Of a stretch of 64,000 nt of DNA, positions 1-9,126 are shown piece after piece. How positions within the stretch are numbered: position 1 is the first letter of the stretch; each line of letters begins with the position of its first letter. Location: assembly GCA_038125725.1 (NCBI GenBank), contig JAYPEK010000012.1, forward strand, positions 19,556 through 83,555, given 5' to 3'. The notes under the pieces were generated by a model, which did not search any database, was not told the origin of the DNA, and saw only the letters and a program-made list of their open reading frames with translations. This stretch comes from TMED8 sp038125725. Lineage in GTDB: Bacteria > Pseudomonadota > Alphaproteobacteria > Rhodospirillales > Casp-alpha2. Position numbers and translations under genes: made by a program.

Positions 1-1
1 T

Positions 2-436
2 CGGCTGACCCACATGATCCTGCCGGTCGGCACGCTGGCGCTGCTGACCGCCGGCGGCTTCATCCGCTTCATCCGTGCCTCCATGATCCAGGTGCTGCGC
101 CAGGATTTCATCCGCACCGCCAAGGCCAAGGGCGTCGGCCCGGCGCGTCTCCTGTTCGGTCACGCGCTCCGGAACGCGGTGCTACCCTTCATCACCGTGC
201 TGGCGCTCAGCTTCGGTTCCCTCTTTTCCGGCGCGCTGATCACCGAGACCATGTTTTCATGGCTCGGCGTCGGCAAGATGATCTTCGATTCCGTGCTCGG
301 CAACGATTTCAACCTGGCCCTCGTCGGGTTGCTGTTCGCGACGCTGATGACGCTGATCGGCAACATCATCGCCGACGTCGCCTATGCCTGGGTAGACCCG
401 CGCATCACCGACGCGCCCGAGAGGGCCCGCGCATGA
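2..436 (+). CDS. ABC transporter permease, DppB/OppB type (5' end outside window)
   Basis: C-terminal ~144 residues of an inner-membrane permease of the dipeptide/oligopeptide/nickel ABC family; the frame is open to the left edge, so the start lies outside. The segment with DFIRTAKAKGV and ILRNA-like ALRNAVLP is the conserved EAA loop that contacts the ATPase; two hydrophobic helices follow, with the usual ending in DPR. Its TGA overlaps the ATG of the next permease (ATGA), so both are translated from one mRNA and form the permease heterodimer. The substrate cannot be told without the binding protein. Confidence 0.9.
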   Translation, partial: RLTHMILPVGTLALLTAGGFIRFIRASMIQVLRQDFIRTAKAKGVGPARLLFGHALRNAVLPFITVLALSFGSLFSGALITETMFSWLGVGKMIFDSVLGNDFNLALVGLLFATLMTLIGNIIADVAYAWVDPRITDAPERARA

Positions 437-1353
437 CCGCGCCGTCGCTCACCTTCGCCACGGAAAGCCCCGCCCGGCGTATGTGGCGGCGCTTCCTCCG
501 CCACAAATTGGCGGTGGCGAGCGCGCTGTTCCTGATCGTCCTCGCCGTCATCGCCTGGGCGGCGCCGATGAGTGAGCATCTGCTCGGTTTCGACGCTGAA
601 CGGGTCGACCTGCTGGCGCGCATGGCGCCGCCGTCCCTCGCCCACCCGCTCGGCACCGACGAGCTCGGGCGCGATCTGTTCCTGCGCCTCTCCTACGGCG
701 GCCAGGTGTCGATGGCGGTGGCCATGGCGGCGGCGTTGGGCTCGGCCGTCATCGGCACGCTGTTCGGGCTATTGGCGGGCTATTTCGGCGGCCGGCTGGA
801 CAGCATCCTGATGCGCTTGACGGACGGGGTGATCTCGCTGCCGCTATTGCCTTTGCTGATCGTGCTGGCGGCGATCGACCTGGAAAAGCTCGGCCTTTCC
901 GCCGAGATGGCGGCGTCCGAGAACGCGGCGCTCTACCGCATTGTCGTCATCATCGCGCTGGTCGGCTGGACCACGGTGGCGCGCCTGGTGCGGGCCGAGA
1001 CGCTGGCGCTGAAGAACCGCGAGTTCGTGCGCGCCGCGGTCGCCTTGGGCGGCTCGTCGGCGCGCATCATCGCCCGCCACATCCTGCCCAACGCCGTTTC
1101 GCCGATCATCGTTGCGACGACGCTTTCGGTGGGCAACATCATCCTGTTGGAATCGGTCTTGAGTTTCCTCGGCATGGGCATCCAGCCGCCCATCGCCAGT
1201 TGGGGCAACATGCTGACCAACGCCCAGGACCTGATCTGGACGGCGCCGGCGCTGGCCTTCTGGCCGGGCATGCTGATCTTCGCCACGGTCATCGCCTTCA
1301 ACTTCCTCGGCGACGGGTTGCAGGACGCGCTCGATCCCCGCGCGCTCAACTGA
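433..1353 (+). CDS. ABC transporter permease, DppC/OppC type
   Basis: Complete 306-residue second permease of the same peptide/nickel-type importer. N-terminal cytoplasmic segment and first membrane helix (about residues 25-45), then the family's HPLGTDELGRDLFLRL motif (near 70-87), further helices, the EAA loop (REFVRAAVALGGSSARIIARHILPN region cut short here) and a DALDPR C-terminus typical of DppC. The start is the ATG inside the ATGA overlap with the upstream permease; the longer upstream frame is only read-through. It is the last gene of its operon and meets a convergent gene 4 bp later. Confidence 0.92.
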   Translation: MTAPSLTFATESPARRMWRRFLRHKLAVASALFLIVLAVIAWAAPMSEHLLGFDAERVDLLARMAPPSLAHPLGTDELGRDLFLRLSYGGQVSMAVAMAAALGSAVIGTLFGLLAGYFGGRLDSILMRLTDGVISLPLLPLLIVLAAIDLEKLGLSAEMAASENAALYRIVVIIALVGWTTVARLVRAETLALKNREFVRAAVALGGSSARIIARHILPNAVSPIIVATTLSVGNIILLESVLSFLGMGIQPPIASWGNMLTNAQDLIWTAPALAFWPGMLIFATVIAFNFLGDGLQDALDPRALN

Positions 1354-1357
1354 CGGC

Positions 1358-2098
1358 TCAGGCGCGCAGCCACCAGTTGACGATGATGGCGATGCCAGAA
1401 ACCATCAGCACCGCCAATACCACCTGGGCGAAACGCCCATCGCCGAGCCTGCCGTAGGTCCAGCGTCCGGCCCAGGCGCCCGCTAGCGTCGCCGGCAGCG
1501 CCACCAGCGTCAGCCGCCCGACCTCATAGGTGATGAAACCGCCGTAGGCCTGCGACGCCAGCGCCAAAACGAGAATGGTCAGGTTGAAAGACTGGAAGAC
1601 GCCGCGGCTGGCATCCTTGCCCCAGCCCCGAAGGCTCGCCCAGATCGTCGGCGGCGGCCCGGACAAGCCAGCCAGCCCGCCCAACACGCCACCGGCAAGC
1701 CCGACAGCGCCATCCGCCCAGCGCCCGCCCCAGGTGATCTTGGGCGCGGCGCGGCGCGCCAGCATGAAGGCGCAGTAGCCGACAAGCAGGCAACCGGCGA
1801 ACAGCCGGAACCCCTGCGGCGACACCCAGGCCAGCAGCCAGGTGCCGAGCGGCACGCCGGCAACGCCGCCCGCGACGAACGGCAGCGTGCGGCGCCAATC
1901 GATGGCGTGCCAGATGGTCGGCAGGGTGATCGCCTGGGCGACGATGGAACAGGTCACGACCAAGGGCCCGGCGACCACCGGCGGCAACACCTGCAGCCAG
2001 AAGTTCAACGCCGTCAGCCCGGTGCCGAACCCGGTCAGCCCGTTGACGTAGCCGCCGGCGAGCGCGCCTAAAAGCACCATGATCTCCATGAATTCCAT
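1358..2098 (-). CDS. TSUP (TauE/SafE) family membrane exporter
   Basis: About 246-residue polytopic membrane protein with the two-repeat TSUP pattern: an N-terminal GYVNGLTGFGTG and a second-half GVLGGLAGLSGPPPTIW repeat, the glycine/proline loops of the TauE/SafE/YfcA family. Members export organic or inorganic sulfur anions (sulfite, sulfoacetate), but the substrate is not readable here. Three close in-frame ATGs exist (2098, 2089, 2080); the first is taken and the choice is uncertain. It is divergent from ssrA and convergent with the ABC permease. A second TSUP gene lies at 36110. Confidence 0.85.
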   Translation of the reverse strand: MEFMEIMVLLGALAGGYVNGLTGFGTGLTALNFWLQVLPPVVAGPLVVTCSIVAQAITLPTIWHAIDWRRTLPFVAGGVAGVPLGTWLLAWVSPQGFRLFAGCLLVGYCAFMLARRAAPKITWGGRWADGAVGLAGGVLGGLAGLSGPPPTIWASLRGWGKDASRGVFQSFNLTILVLALASQAYGGFITYEVGRLTLVALPATLAGAWAGRWTYGRLGDGRFAQVVLAVLMVSGIAIIVNWWLRA

Positions 2099-2143
2099 GC
2101 CGGTCCGCATATCACCGGCGCCGCCCGGCCACAAGCTGCGCCA

Positions 2144-2172
2144 TTGCCGGAAAAGGTGGATTTGCCTATATT
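2144..2172 (+). promoter_or_regulatory. sigma70 promoter of ssrA
   Basis: TTGCCG (2144-2149) and TATATT (2167-2172) are separated by exactly 17 bp, a near-consensus housekeeping promoter. Transcription would start near 2179, at a GCCGG-TTCG-CCGGC stem-loop (2179-2192). It points into the tmRNA acceptor piece and is the only good promoter in this gap. Confidence 0.75.
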
Positions 2173-2258
2173 AGCCCTGCCGGTTCGCCGGCTATGGCGA
2201 TAAACGCGTTGCGGAATAAGCGTTGCGGACCCGGGGGCAGTGCCCGGCGCCTCCACCA

Positions 2259-2291
2259 ATTCCCTCCCTCAGCAAATTCGAGGGAGCTTGT
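2259..2291 (+). other. Intervening segment removed from pre-tmRNA
   Basis: The 33 bp between the encoded CCA and the 5' end of the coding piece form a hairpin: CTCCCTC (2264-2270), a 9-nt loop and GAGGGAG (2280-2286). In permuted tmRNAs this loop is excised to leave two RNAs held by base pairing. The boundaries follow from the reconstructed acceptor stem. Confidence 0.8.
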
Positions 2292-2378
2292 GGGGGCGAA
2301 ACAGGATCGACGTGCGTAGTAAAGGCAATGGCTTTCGCTCGGTGGGGTTCCGCCGTTACCGGACCAAACCTTATAGTT

Positions 2379-2417
2379 GCCAACGACAACTATGCTGAGG
2401 CTCGCCTCGCCGCTTAA
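2379..2417 (+). other. tmRNA tag reading frame (ANDNYAEARLAA)
   Basis: The resume codon is GCC at 2379, after an ATAGTT context like the TAGTC that precedes the resume codon in E. coli. Twelve codons encode ANDNYAEARLAA and end in TAA (2415-2417). With the alanine from charging, the tag is A-ANDNYAEARLAA. The AND(N) start is the SspB-binding part and the terminal LAA the ClpX-recognised part. Confidence 0.95.
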
Positions 2418-2475
2418 TGCGGTTAGGTGAACCACTGTTAAAGTCCTAGCGGTTAGCACCGTTTAGGCGGGGTTC

Positions 2476-2515
2476 GGGCGGCACCTGGCAACAGAAGCCG
2501 CCCACTTCATTTTTT
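2476..2515 (+). terminator. Rho-independent terminator of ssrA
   Basis: GGGCGGC (2476-2482) pairs with GCCGCCC (2497-2503) across a 14-nt loop, followed by ACTTCA and a T run (2510-2515). It closes the tmRNA transcript; the outer stem may also be trimmed during 3' maturation of the coding piece. Confidence 0.75.
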
Positions 2516-2700
2516 GCCCCTCAGGCGCCGGGCGCGGTTCTCCGAACCGCTTGGCTTTCGGCCATTCGGCCGGCGCGCCTTGCGCTTGCCTCGCGCCACT
2601 GACGCTCGGTTTAACGCGCCCTGTCACACCGCCGTGAATTTCCATTCTGAATCTTGCGACGGGTCTTTCACCGAACGGGCATCCGGGGTAGAACTTGGGC

Positions 2701-3216
2701 ATGGACGACGAAACATTGCGTTACGACCTGTGGATCGAGGAAGCGCTTCGCCAGGTGATCCACCGGGCGCTGGAAATGACCGCCGCCGAAGGGCTGCCGG
2801 GTGACCACCATTTCTACATCACCTTCCGCACCAACGCCGCCGGCGTCGAGGTGCCGCCATACCTGCGCGCCCAGCACCCGGACGAGATGACCATCGTGCT
2901 GCAACACCAGTTCGAGAACCTGACCGTCGACGCCGACGGCTTCTCGGTCTCGCTCAGGTTCAACGGCAAGCCGGAACTGTTGGTGATCCCGTTCGAGGCC
3001 GTCACCTCCTTCGCCGACCCGAGCGTCAACTTCGGCCTGCAATTGAAGACCGTCGACATGGATGACGCCGATTTCGAGGAACTGGCCATCGATCCAGTCA
3101 ACTCCATCGAGGACCTGGAACCGATCGAAGAGAAACCCGCCGCCGACATGACCGACGAGGACGGCAAGCCGAAAACCGGCGAGGTCATCGCGCTCGACGC
3201 CTTCCGCAAAAAATAA
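2701..3216 (+). CDS. sspB: SspB, ClpXP adaptor for ssrA-tagged proteins
   Basis: 171-residue alphaproteobacterial SspB (SspB-alpha). The N-terminal ~130 residues are the substrate-binding dimer domain (LRYDLWIEEALR start; HHFYITF and LPPYLR-like VPPYLRAQHP core). An acidic, disordered linker follows and then a short ClpX-docking tail, EVIALDAFRKK, matching the family's C-terminal motif. It tethers tagged proteins to ClpXP. ATG at 2701 is preferred, 12 bases after GGGG; an in-frame TTG at 2695 sits too close to it. The gene lies about 190 bp after the ssrA terminator. Confidence 0.93.
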   Translation: MDDETLRYDLWIEEALRQVIHRALEMTAAEGLPGDHHFYITFRTNAAGVEVPPYLRAQHPDEMTIVLQHQFENLTVDADGFSVSLRFNGKPELLVIPFEAVTSFADPSVNFGLQLKTVDMDDADFEELAIDPVNSIEDLEPIEEKPAADMTDEDGKPKTGEVIALDAFRKK

Positions 3217-3259
3217 CGCCCTTGGGCGTTCCTCCTCTGCCAACCTTCCCGAGGACATC

Positions 3260-4876
<1,617 letters not shown>

Positions 4877-4888
4877 GGAGACATTTCC

Positions 4889-6292
4889 ATGAAGGATTCC
4901 GACGACTTCCGCACCGAGAAGGACGCGCTCGGCCACGTCCAGGTGCCGGCCGGGCACTATTGGGGGGCGCAGACGGAACGCGCGCGCCAGAACTTCCAAA
5001 TCGGCTGGGAGACCATGCCGGCGGAACTGATCCACGCCTTCGGCCTGCAAAAGAAGGCCGCCGCGCTGGCCAACATGGAATTGGGCTTGCTGGACGCCAA
5101 GCTCGGCGACGCCATCACTCACGCCTGCGACGACGTCATCGAGGGGCGCCTGGACGATGAATTCCCGCTGCCCGTCTGGCAGACCGGCTCCGGCACCCAG
5201 ACCAACATGAACATGAACGAGGTCATCGCCAACCGGGCCAATGAAATCCTCGGCCAGCCCCTGGGCGCCAAGGACCCGGTGCACCCGAACGACCACGTCA
5301 ACATGAGCCAGTCGTCCAACGACAGCTTCCCGACGGTCATGCACGTGGCCCTGCTGTTGCTCGGCAACGGCCTGTTGGCGCCGGCGCTGGAACACATGCG
5401 GCTCACCCTGGAAGCCAAGGCGGACGAGTTCAAGGACCTGGTGAAGATCGGCCGCACGCACCTGCAGGACGCGACACCGCTGACGCTCGGCAACGAGTTC
5501 GCCGCCTACGCGCACCAGTGCCAGCAGAACGAACAGCGCCTGGATAAGGCCTATGTGCAGCTCTACGAACTGGCGCAGGGCGGCACCGCCGTCGGCACCG
5601 GGCTGAACGCGCCGGCAAACTTCGACGCCGTCTTCTGCGAGAAGATTTCCGCGCTGACGGACCTCGAATTCAAGCCCTGCCCGGACAAGTTCTATGCCAT
5701 CGCCGCGCACGACGCGCTGGTGAACCTGTCGGGCAAACTGAACACCATCGCCGTCACCTCCAACAAGATCGCCAACGACATCCGCCTGATGGCGTCGGGC
5801 CCGCGCGCCGGATTGGGTGAGATTTCATTGCCGGCGAACGAGCCCGGTTCCTCGATCATGCCGGGCAAGGTCAACCCGACACAGGCCGAGGCGCTGACCC
5901 AGGTGGCGGCACAGGTGATGGGCAACCATGTGACGGTCACCGTCGCCGGCACCCAGGGCCACCTGGAGCTCAACGCCTTCAAGCCGGTCATGGTCTATTC
6001 GCTGCTGCAATCGACGCGGCTTCTGGGCGACGCCATCAACAGTTTCACCGACAACTGCCTCGCGGGCATCGCCGCCAACGAAGCGCGCTTGCGGCAACTG
6101 ACCGAGGCGTCCTTGATGCTGGTGACGGCGCTGACGCCGCATATCGGCTACGACAAGGCCGCCGAAATCGCCTTGAAGGCACACGCCGACGGCAGCACGC
6201 TGAAGGAAGCGGCGCTGGCGCTCGGCTACGTCGCGGCCGGTGATTTCGATCGCTGGGCCGATCCGAAAACCATGTTGGGAGGGAACGCATGA
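4889..6292 (+). CDS. fumC: Fumarate hydratase, class II
   Basis: 467-residue iron-free fumarase of the aspartase/fumarase superfamily, a cytosolic homotetramer. The superfamily signature GSSIMPGKVNP is at 320-330 (mobile catalytic serine loop); GRTHLQDATP (H191), SGTQTNMNMNEV and HPNDHVNMSQSSND are the other active-site segments. AGGGAG precedes the ATG. It duplicates the chemistry of the class I enzyme just upstream but resists oxidation. The stop overlaps the next gene's ATG (ATGA). Confidence 0.96.
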   Translation: MKDSDDFRTEKDALGHVQVPAGHYWGAQTERARQNFQIGWETMPAELIHAFGLQKKAAALANMELGLLDAKLGDAITHACDDVIEGRLDDEFPLPVWQTGSGTQTNMNMNEVIANRANEILGQPLGAKDPVHPNDHVNMSQSSNDSFPTVMHVALLLLGNGLLAPALEHMRLTLEAKADEFKDLVKIGRTHLQDATPLTLGNEFAAYAHQCQQNEQRLDKAYVQLYELAQGGTAVGTGLNAPANFDAVFCEKISALTDLEFKPCPDKFYAIAAHDALVNLSGKLNTIAVTSNKIANDIRLMASGPRAGLGEISLPANEPGSSIMPGKVNPTQAEALTQVAAQVMGNHVTVTVAGTQGHLELNAFKPVMVYSLLQSTRLLGDAINSFTDNCLAGIAANEARLRQLTEASLMLVTALTPHIGYDKAAEIALKAHADGSTLKEAALALGYVAAGDFDRWADPKTMLGGNA

Positions 6293-7026
6293 GCAAGGTC
6301 ACGCTCGTTACCGGCGGCTCGCGCGGCATCGGCGCCGCCACCGCCAAGGCCTGCGCCGCCGCCGGCCACAAGGTCGCGGTCAACTACGTCGGAAACAAGG
6401 ACGCCGCCGACGCCGTCGTCGCCGACATCCAGGCCGCCGGCGGCACCGCCATGGCGATCCAGGCTGATACCTCCATTGAGTCCCAGGTCATCGCCATGTT
6501 CGATGCGGTCACGGCGGAATTCGGCCCGATCACCGGTCTCGTCAACAACGCCGGCATCAACGGCGGCTCGTCCAGGGTCGCCGATCTTGCGGACGACATG
6601 ATCGCGCGGGTGCTCGACATCAACGTGCGCGGCTGTTTCCTCTGCGCACGCGAAGCGGTGAAGCGCATGTCGACGAAGCTGGGCGGCCAGGGCGGCGTCA
6701 TCATCAATATCTCGTCGGGCTCGGCGAAGCTCGGCAATCCGGGGAACGGCGTGCTCTATGCCGCTTCCAAGGGCGCGGTCGATTCCCTTACCGTCGGTCT
6801 CGCCCAGGAAGTGGCCGGCGAAGGCATCCGTGTCAACGCGGTGGCACCGGGCCTGACGGAAACCGACATGCCGGCCCGTGACAAGCTCGCCGGGGCCGCG
6901 AAGACCATTCCCATGGGCCGTGCGGGCCAGCCCGATGAGATCGCAAACGCGATCCGCTGGCTCCTGTCGGACGAAGCCAGCTACGTCGCCTGCGCCAATC
7001 TGCGCGTCTCGGGCGGGCGGATTTGA
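6289..7026 (+). CDS. SDR family oxidoreductase (FabG-like)
   Basis: 245-residue classical short-chain dehydrogenase/reductase. It has the dinucleotide-binding TGGSRGIG (8-15), NNAG (86-89), a catalytic serine in ISSGSAKLG (near 142) and YAASK (Y157, K161). N40-K-D after the second strand hints at NADP use but is not decisive. It is closest in look to 3-oxoacyl-ACP reductase/glucose-1-dehydrogenase-like SDRs; the C-terminus ends in RVSGGRI rather than the usual DGG. It overlaps fumC by 4 bp and the next gene by 4 bp. The substrate is unknown. Confidence 0.88.
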   Translation: MSKVTLVTGGSRGIGAATAKACAAAGHKVAVNYVGNKDAADAVVADIQAAGGTAMAIQADTSIESQVIAMFDAVTAEFGPITGLVNNAGINGGSSRVADLADDMIARVLDINVRGCFLCAREAVKRMSTKLGGQGGVIINISSGSAKLGNPGNGVLYAASKGAVDSLTVGLAQEVAGEGIRVNAVAPGLTETDMPARDKLAGAAKTIPMGRAGQPDEIANAIRWLLSDEASYVACANLRVSGGRI

Positions 7027-7649
7027 GCGCACCGGAGATCATCCTCAACGGCCCCGAGGACGCCGCCTTCACCATCTGCCTGGCGCACGGCGCCGGTGCG
7101 CCGATGGACTCACCCTTCATGCAGGCCTTCGCCGAGATGCTGGCCGCCGAGGGCTTCCGCGCGGCGCGCTTCGAATTCCCTTACATGGCGGAACGCCGCG
7201 TGACCGGGACCAAGAAGCCGCCGAACCGGGCGCCGGTGCTGCTCGATTGCTGGCGCAATGTGATCGCCGAATTGGGGCCGCCGGAACGCCTGGTCATCGG
7301 CGGCAAGTCCATGGGTGGGCGCATGGCGTCCCTGGTCGCCGACGAGACCGGCGTGGCGGGGCTGATCTGCCTGGGCTATCCGTTCCATAGCCCCGGCAAG
7401 GAACCGGGGCCGAACCGGCTGGAACACCTGGAAAACTTGGCGACGCCGACGTTGATCTGCCAGGGCACGCGCGATCCGTTCGGCACGTCGGAAGAGGTGC
7501 CGGGCTATCGCTTGAGTGGAAAAGTTCGGCTACACTGGCTGGAAGACGGCGACCACGGCTTCAAGCCGCGCAAGAAATCGGGGCTGACCGAAGAGCAGAA
7601 TTGGCAAAGCGCCATCGCCGCCATCGTCACATTCGTCAACGGACTGTAG
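7023..7649 (+). CDS. Alpha/beta hydrolase, KANL3/Tex30-like
   Basis: 208-residue alpha/beta-hydrolase fold protein of the small family often labelled alpha/beta family hydrolase. The oxyanion region is LAHGAGAPMDS (20-30), the nucleophile elbow GGKSMGGR (S96), with D151 in GTRDPFG and H178 in DGDHGF completing a triad. Its TTG start lies in a TTGA overlap with the upstream stop, so it is translationally coupled to the SDR gene. Bacterial members have no firmly assigned substrate. Confidence 0.85.
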   Translation: MSAPEIILNGPEDAAFTICLAHGAGAPMDSPFMQAFAEMLAAEGFRAARFEFPYMAERRVTGTKKPPNRAPVLLDCWRNVIAELGPPERLVIGGKSMGGRMASLVADETGVAGLICLGYPFHSPGKEPGPNRLEHLENLATPTLICQGTRDPFGTSEEVPGYRLSGKVRLHWLEDGDHGFKPRKKSGLTEEQNWQSAIAAIVTFVNGL

Positions 7650-7653
7650 AGCC

Positions 7654-8028
7654 ATGCAGATACATCACTACTCGGTACGCACCAACGACATGGAGGCGGT
7701 TCGGCAGTTCTTTTGCGACGTCGCCGAGCTTGAGCCGGGCGACCGCCCGCCGTTCCAGTTTCCGGGCTACTGGCTCTACGACGTGGCGTCCAACCATCCG
7801 GTCGTGCACGTGATCGGTATCGACGGCGACCTCAGCGACGATACCGGCGCCTTCGACCACCTAGCTTTCGACGGTGACGGCGAGCGCTTCGACGCCATCG
7901 CCGAAAAGATCGAGAGCCTGCCCTACCCGCACGAGACCCGCGTCGTGCCCGGCCGCGGGCTCAGGCAGATTTTCGTCACCGGTCCGCACGGCATCAAGGT
8001 CGAACTGAACTTCCCGCCGGCAGCCTAG
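7654..8028 (+). CDS. VOC/glyoxalase superfamily protein
   Basis: 124-residue single VOC unit with two beta-alpha-beta-beta-beta halves. Potential metal ligands are H4/H5 (IHHYSVR), H52 (HVI), H70 in the FDHLAF motif and E118 in KVELNF, consistent with a metal-dependent dioxygenase/glyoxalase-like enzyme. It begins 4 bp after the hydrolase gene and ends the fumarase operon. The reaction is unknown; extradiol-type or lyase activity are both possible. Confidence 0.82.
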   Translation: MQIHHYSVRTNDMEAVRQFFCDVAELEPGDRPPFQFPGYWLYDVASNHPVVHVIGIDGDLSDDTGAFDHLAFDGDGERFDAIAEKIESLPYPHETRVVPGRGLRQIFVTGPHGIKVELNFPPAA

Positions 8029-8049
8029 CGCCGGCAGGATCCAGATCCT

Positions 8050-9087
8050 CTAGGGCTTGTAGTTTCCGGGCGTGCAATCGACCCGCGCGCCCGCCTCGCC
8101 AGCCAGCTTCGAGCAAGCCCCTTCCAGATAGCGGTCCCAGAACTGCCAATGGACCTTGGCAACGGTCTCGCCCTTCTTTGTCTGCAGGTAATTCCGTGCA
8201 TCGGTCAGGTAAGGCGGCCCGAACTGATTGAGCACGGCATACTTCGTGACGCCATCGCGAATCCCCTTCAGCACGGCTTTCGCGTCGGTAACCGAGCGCG
8301 CCAAGATCGCGCGAACCGCGGTACGTACGACGAAGGCAGCACGCTTGGCCGTGGGTTCAGCCGCCACACGGGCCACGTCCGCAACAGCGCGCACGCGGAT
8401 CATTTTGAAGGCGAGTTCATAGACTTTCTGCACCTCCTTCATGTCGAAATGATCCTTGTCGTAGTTCGGCACCTTCAATTGCCGAAGCTCGCCGGTTGTC
8501 TCGTCCTCGGACACCTTGAACACGGCCGATGCCGCCCGGCGCAGTTCGTACTCAGCGGCGGCGATTGCCGCGAGGGTTTGGCGGGCATCCTCCTGGCTGT
8601 CGCTGGAGCGGCGGAACTTGATGTTCAGAATTCCGTCTATGTCACCAGTGTGGTTCAAGGCGGCATAACGCGACAACAGCGCAACCACGATATGGCCACG
8701 CAACAGCCGCATGTCATCGCCCATCCCTTTGGCGACGCATCTAAGGCGGTCGTATTCGGACGCGGGGCTGCCATCTTCCTTCAGGCCGCAATTGTCTTTC
8801 GTCCGCTCGTCGTCCTTCGGCGTTTCGCGATCCGGTCCGAGATAGCAGGCGAGCATGACGTCAATACTGCCACTGACGATATCTTCGATAACCGGCTGCC
8901 GGTCTTTGGCCGGCTTGTCCGCCTGCGCGTCCAACTCCTTGTCCCTGGCAGAAGCCAGTTGAATGCACCGCGTCACCTCGCCGAGTTCGTCCTTGATCGA
9001 ACCGTCGCCACCCGAAATCAGTCCGCCGCCACACCCGGTGACGCCGAACGCAACAATCAAGACAGCAATCTTCAACCCTTTTGTCAT
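8050..9087 (-). CDS. Predicted lipoprotein of unknown function
   Basis: 345 residues starting MTKGLK, with a hydrophobic signal and lipobox GVTGC (cysteine near 18), then GGG. The ATG at 9087 is chosen because GGAGG lies 5 nt upstream; an adjacent ATG at 9090 is too close. The mature protein looks mainly helical and charged with scattered cysteines, and no family is recognised. It sits 39 bp downstream of, and in the same direction as, the DUF2235 hydrolase, which suggests a two-gene unit. A periplasmic partner or immunity-like role is possible but not shown. Confidence 0.75.
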   Translation of the reverse strand: MTKGLKIAVLIVAFGVTGCGGGLISGGDGSIKDELGEVTRCIQLASARDKELDAQADKPAKDRQPVIEDIVSGSIDVMLACYLGPDRETPKDDERTKDNCGLKEDGSPASEYDRLRCVAKGMGDDMRLLRGHIVVALLSRYAALNHTGDIDGILNIKFRRSSDSQEDARQTLAAIAAAEYELRRAASAVFKVSEDETTGELRQLKVPNYDKDHFDMKEVQKVYELAFKMIRVRAVADVARVAAEPTAKRAAFVVRTAVRAILARSVTDAKAVLKGIRDGVTKYAVLNQFGPPYLTDARNYLQTKKGETVAKVHWQFWDRYLEGACSKLAGEAGARVDCTPGNYKP

Positions 9088-9126
9088 CATGACCTCCGTC
9101 AGCAAATTAAGTTTCTCGATGGCTTG

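Larger units (their letters stand above)
2179..2503 (+). ncRNA. ssrA: Two-piece transfer-messenger RNA (permuted tmRNA)
   Basis: Rescues stalled ribosomes by acting as alanyl-tRNA and then as mRNA for a degradation tag. The gene is circularly permuted as in Alphaproteobacteria: the acceptor piece with T arm comes first and ends in an encoded CCA at 2256-2258; the coding piece starts with GGGGGCG at 2292-2298. That 5' strand pairs over 7 bp (one G-U) with CGCCTCC just before the CCA, rebuilding the acceptor stem. The D-loop-like AAACAGGATCGACG follows, then the tag reading frame at 2379-2417 and pseudoknot-like sequence. The mature 5' end of the acceptor piece and 3' end of the coding piece are approximate. 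sspB lies just downstream. Confidence 0.95.

Noticed and set aside
2695..2700. TTG at 2695 as the sspB start
   Set aside because: It leaves only about 6 bases to the GGGG element and the ATG at 2701 gives the normal family N-terminus.
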